The notes below the pieces were generated by a model, which was not told where the DNA came from, searched no databases, and saw only the letters and a program-made list of their open reading frames with translations. Source: Cylindrotheca closterium (taxonomy: Eukaryota > Bacillariophyta > Bacillariophyceae > Bacillariales > Bacillariaceae). From it: DNA of 64,000 bases. Made by a program: the position numbers and the translations under genes. How positions within the stretch are numbered: the first letter of the stretch is position 1; each line of letters opens with the position of its first letter. Below, piece after piece: positions 61,252 through 64,000 of this stretch. The stretch is taken from positions 62,001 to 126,000 of the forward strand of contig CAKOGP040001792.1 of NCBI GenBank assembly GCA_933822405.4, read 5' to 3'.

Positions 61252-62928
61252 TTATGATGGCGGAAATCCCAACTGCTTACCCCCTCGGCGACCCGTGGAT
61301 TTGCAAACATAACCATCCACACGTTTTTGTATCTGCTCTTTGGTGAAACCCTGAATCGCCATTTCTCGTACCAATCCGAACAAGCCATCGTAGATATCAC
61401 TCGAACAGATTGTTACAATAGTAGAATCATGACCAGGCTCCAATTCCACTAGACCACCCTGATCTCCACAAAAGGCACAAACATTTTCTGCCGTACTCAA
61501 CTTGCGTTCCAGTAGTTTTCGGACGGTATGAATGGTGGCCAAGGATGTATCTTCGTTTACCAGTACTGGAATATGCTCTATACTACCATACTCTTGTTGG
61601 GCATCCGCAACGTCCATGACTTCGTACCCGAACGGCTCCAAAGCCTGTTTCAACGATTGAAAAAAGGTGGACGATGGAGTTTCCACAATGACTGGCTTTT
61701 TCGTTCCAAGTCTTATTCTTCTTTTGCCACGCAAATGATCCCATGAGCGATGCTTCAACCAATCTTTAACAGCCGATAGTAAGGGTTCTCGGGCATCAAT
61801 AATAATGTCCGCCAACCCGAGGTTAGTGACATAATTTCGAATACTCCGTTTCCGTCCGCCCCCACTTGTCACAACGGCATTGGAATCTACTAGTAGCACT
61901 CTTAGTGTCGAAAAGGGAGGGGCATCCTCTTCCACCAGTCGAGTCAATTGATAAAACCCTTGAGTCGCTTCGTACAGATCCAAATCGGATTCGTTGGCCA
62001 TGTCGGGGGAAAAGATGCATTCAATGGAATCCCTACCGACCGAGTCAGCTTCCAACAACAAAATCTTGTTGACAGCATTCTTCTTGTTTTTACTATTACT
62101 AGTATTCATAGCATTTTGTGGTGTATTTTTCACCGTGAGTAGCCATTGTCTTGGAATCGCCATTCCCTTCCAAGAATCTGGATCCCCGTATTTTCCATTT
62201 TCGACTCTCCAAAAGACAGGAACCCCATGATTGGAGCTCGAGTCCAAGCCACGTTCTGAGTCAAAGCCATGTTTTTGGACCATTTGTCGAACCTCTTGGG
62301 TATCCCGTTCGTAGATTGGAAAAATGTTGCGTCGACCCCAGCGTTCCATGCTGAGGCTGGTTACATTGCTATTGATACCGGCCAGTCGAATGACCACTTC
62401 TTTTTGGGAAGGTAAATTAAAAGGAGGCTCCCTTCCTTCCAGCAGTCGTTTGGAATAATCTTGCTTGGAGGAAAAACTCACATTGAGAAGGCCTACTAAC
62501 TGCGAGAGAATGGCAGTGCCAGCCACCGATCCTCTTATTGACTGGAGTCTCCTTCGATTCCACGAAAGGCTGGCTGACTCTTTTCCAAGAATGTTTGGAT
62601 TCAATTGAAGCGCTTGGACGATGGTTTCCGCTTTGATTCTGTCCCAGACAATGGACGGGATGATGTTGGCGAGAGCATATCGCGTGACAAAGTGACTTTT
62701 CTGAAGGAAAGATACTTGTCGATTAGAGGAAAGATGAAGCCAACCTTCAATGGCACTAAGACCAAAGACACAGCTGCAAGTCACCGCAAAGGTGCCTCCC
62801 GGTCCAATGATGAGCCGATCCAGGGCATCGTCAAAGATCCGTAGTCTTGCTGTGGCATGTTCTTCCGGTGTAATCGATGTCGTTGTTGTCTGGTTTGACC
62901 AGTATTTATTTAGAAATGAAATGGGCAT
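61252..62928 (-). CDS. Large protein of unknown function
   Basis: An intact single-exon gene of 558 codons. Near residues 43-60 there is one possible membrane segment (GTFAVTCSCVFGLSAIEGW). The middle is basic and Arg-rich; the part near residues 300-340 (NKILLLEADSVGRDSIEC, then LDLYEATQGFYQL) and a domain with NVCAFCGDQGGLVELEPGHD near 490-510 look conserved. The cysteine pair CAFCGDQ could bind metal, but no second pair is clear. No known domain is recognised. Confidence 0.7.
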   Translation of the reverse strand: MPISFLNKYWSNQTTTTSITPEEHATARLRIFDDALDRLIIGPGGTFAVTCSCVFGLSAIEGWLHLSSNRQVSFLQKSHFVTRYALANIIPSIVWDRIKAETIVQALQLNPNILGKESASLSWNRRRLQSIRGSVAGTAILSQLVGLLNVSFSSKQDYSKRLLEGREPPFNLPSQKEVVIRLAGINSNVTSLSMERWGRRNIFPIYERDTQEVRQMVQKHGFDSERGLDSSSNHGVPVFWRVENGKYGDPDSWKGMAIPRQWLLTVKNTPQNAMNTSNSKNKKNAVNKILLLEADSVGRDSIECIFSPDMANESDLDLYEATQGFYQLTRLVEEDAPPFSTLRVLLVDSNAVVTSGGGRKRSIRNYVTNLGLADIIIDAREPLLSAVKDWLKHRSWDHLRGKRRIRLGTKKPVIVETPSSTFFQSLKQALEPFGYEVMDVADAQQEYGSIEHIPVLVNEDTSLATIHTVRKLLERKLSTAENVCAFCGDQGGLVELEPGHDSTIVTICSSDIYDGLFGLVREMAIQGFTKEQIQKRVDGYVCKSTGRRGGKQLGFPPS

Positions 62929-63205
62929 ATTGTCAACAACACTGACAGCTCTCGCATCTTCTTTCTCGTAATAAAAGGTTTCAACGATGAGTGCAGCGGC
63001 TCATCATATATGGTTCGTACATGAAAAATATATCCAATCCGTATATGCGAAAGTACTTTGATAGGTCCAAATTGAAAATCCACGCTTAACGCATAATATT
63101 TTATATTCACACTGAACCCGCTCACGCTACGCAGCACCGCACTGTTATTAGTATTGCCTCAATCCGGCGGCATCTCTTTTATTATCTGCATTGAACTGAA
63201 ATACC

Positions 63206-63986
63206 ATGTCTGAAGGAGCAGAAGGCACAACCACAAAACCAGAACCATTTGATGTCGAAAAGTTCTTTGGAGCGACACTATTGACCAAACCTAAAGTCTC
63301 AAAGCCCACCTCAGAATTGTTGAAGGACAAGGAACTTCTTGCCCTCTACTTTAGTGCGAGCTGGTGTCCCCCATGTCGGTACGACGATAAATGTCTGTCT
63401 TTGTTTTGTTTTGTTTTGTTTTGTGTGTGTTTGTGTGTGATATGTCTGCGAGTGATGCATGAATTGTTCTAATAACAGTCACAATAATCTCCGCAGTCAA
63501 TTCAGTCCGTGGTTGAAGAAATTCTACGAAACGCATGGCCAATCTGCCAAATTGGAAATCATCTATGTATCAAGCGATAGGACAATTCCCTCGTTTGAAG
63601 ATTATTACAAAACCATGCCCTGGTTGGCCGTGCCCTCCGAAAAGGGATCAGCCCCGATTAAGCAAAAACTTGCAAATACCTTTGGGATTATGGGGATTCC
63701 CGCATTGATGATTATGGACGCCAAAACTGGAGAGTTTATCAGTGGAACTGGTAGAGAAGAGGTTTCCAATGTCAATGATGACGCGGCCAAAGGCAAGGCG
63801 GTCATCGAACAATGGAAGTCGGCGGAACGCAAACCATTGTCGGAAGCGGCTGGAGTGGTTGCCTCGCAGGGTTGGGTCATGAAAATTGTCATGTATTTTG
63901 CTCGGAATCCAATGTTCTTGTTTGGACTACTTTATCTTTACAAGTATGCCAAGAAAAAGATTATGGGAGAGGGACAGGAGTTATGA
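63206..63986 (+). CDS. Thioredoxin-fold (nucleoredoxin/tryparedoxin-like) with membrane tail
   Basis: Exons are 63206-63378 and 63497-63986, giving 220 residues; the split codon is the Arg after WCPPC. The 118-base intron starts GTACGA and has a (TTTTG)n run. The redox site is W53-C54-P55-P56-C57, preceded by LYFSASWCPP, and cis-Pro lies in GIPALMIMD; FEDYYKTMPWLAVP is a signature of nucleoredoxin/tryparedoxin-type proteins. The last 30 residues form a hydrophobic segment (NPMFLFGLLYLYKY) and a KKK end, suggesting a tail anchor with the redox domain in the cytosol. It should reduce or oxidise disulfides of client proteins. Confidence 0.85.
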
Positions 63987-64000
63987 GTCTCCTTCCACTC

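Noticed and set aside
1..64000. tRNA, rRNA and CRISPR
   Set aside because: Scanning for tRNA B-box-like GGTTCGAAT strings, rRNA-like blocks and regularly spaced short repeats gave nothing convincing; a tRNAscan run would be decisive.

Overview
The window is eukaryotic nuclear DNA and most likely comes from a pennate diatom (inference). Most genes carry none to two short GT-AG introns of about 60-150 bases. Several N-termini combine a signal peptide with an ASAF-like motif (CSAF, TGAF, STCF, TSAF), the pattern of heterokont plastid-targeting leaders. The gene content also fits: a vanadium haloperoxidase, secreted leucine-rich-repeat and von Willebrand D proteins, a glutaredoxin-DEP-DUF547 fusion, and relics of a Ty3/gypsy element and of Crinkler-like NTPases. 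The species cannot be named from the sequence alone.

Layout. At 1-2.3 kb is an ankyrin protein with NPF motifs (minus strand, 3' end outside the window). Between 2.8 and 7.2 kb lie small unknown proteins, a TauE/SafE-type membrane transporter and a plastid-type 2-oxoglutarate oxygenase. At 7.5-9.0 kb there is a two-exon 65-codon mini-gene, a diverged tandem copy and a dead third copy; the last coding bases of the same gene recur in a perfectly spaced 3 x 284-bp array at 13.6-14.4 kb. Two tandem FAD monooxygenases follow (9.1-12.3 kb, the first frameshifted). Next are two tandem MOV10/SDE3-type RNA helicases (14.5-21.7 kb) with a small unknown gene between them, then a prolyl 4-hydroxylase with a SET-like N-terminal region, and a haloperoxidase made of two fused copies.

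From 27.3 to 35.3 kb: an aspartoacylase with a 27-nt micro-exon, a secreted LRR protein, a plastid-type unknown protein and a coiled-coil protein. From 35.5 to 43.2 kb is an accessory, decayed zone: a broken P-loop NTPase resembling Crinkler-RHS effectors, an acidic repeat ORF, a dead Ty3/gypsy element and an ORF with a Crinkler-like header domain. From 43.6 to 46.3 kb is an importin-5-type pseudogene.

From 46.5 to 64 kb: a plastid-type membrane protein, a two-TM unknown gene whose 5' end and upstream DNA are duplicated at 52.9-54.1 kb, a double-VWD secreted protein, an 894-bp inverted-repeat element inserted exactly inside that duplicated segment, an MLO-like membrane protein, a tubulin-tyrosine-ligase-like protein, a four-TM protein, the Grx-DEP-DUF547 protein, a large unknown protein and a thioredoxin-fold protein with a membrane tail.

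Genes do not form operons. The main theme is local duplication: mini-gene family, monooxygenase pair, helicase pair, fused haloperoxidase domains, and a duplicated promoter segment later hit by a transposable element.
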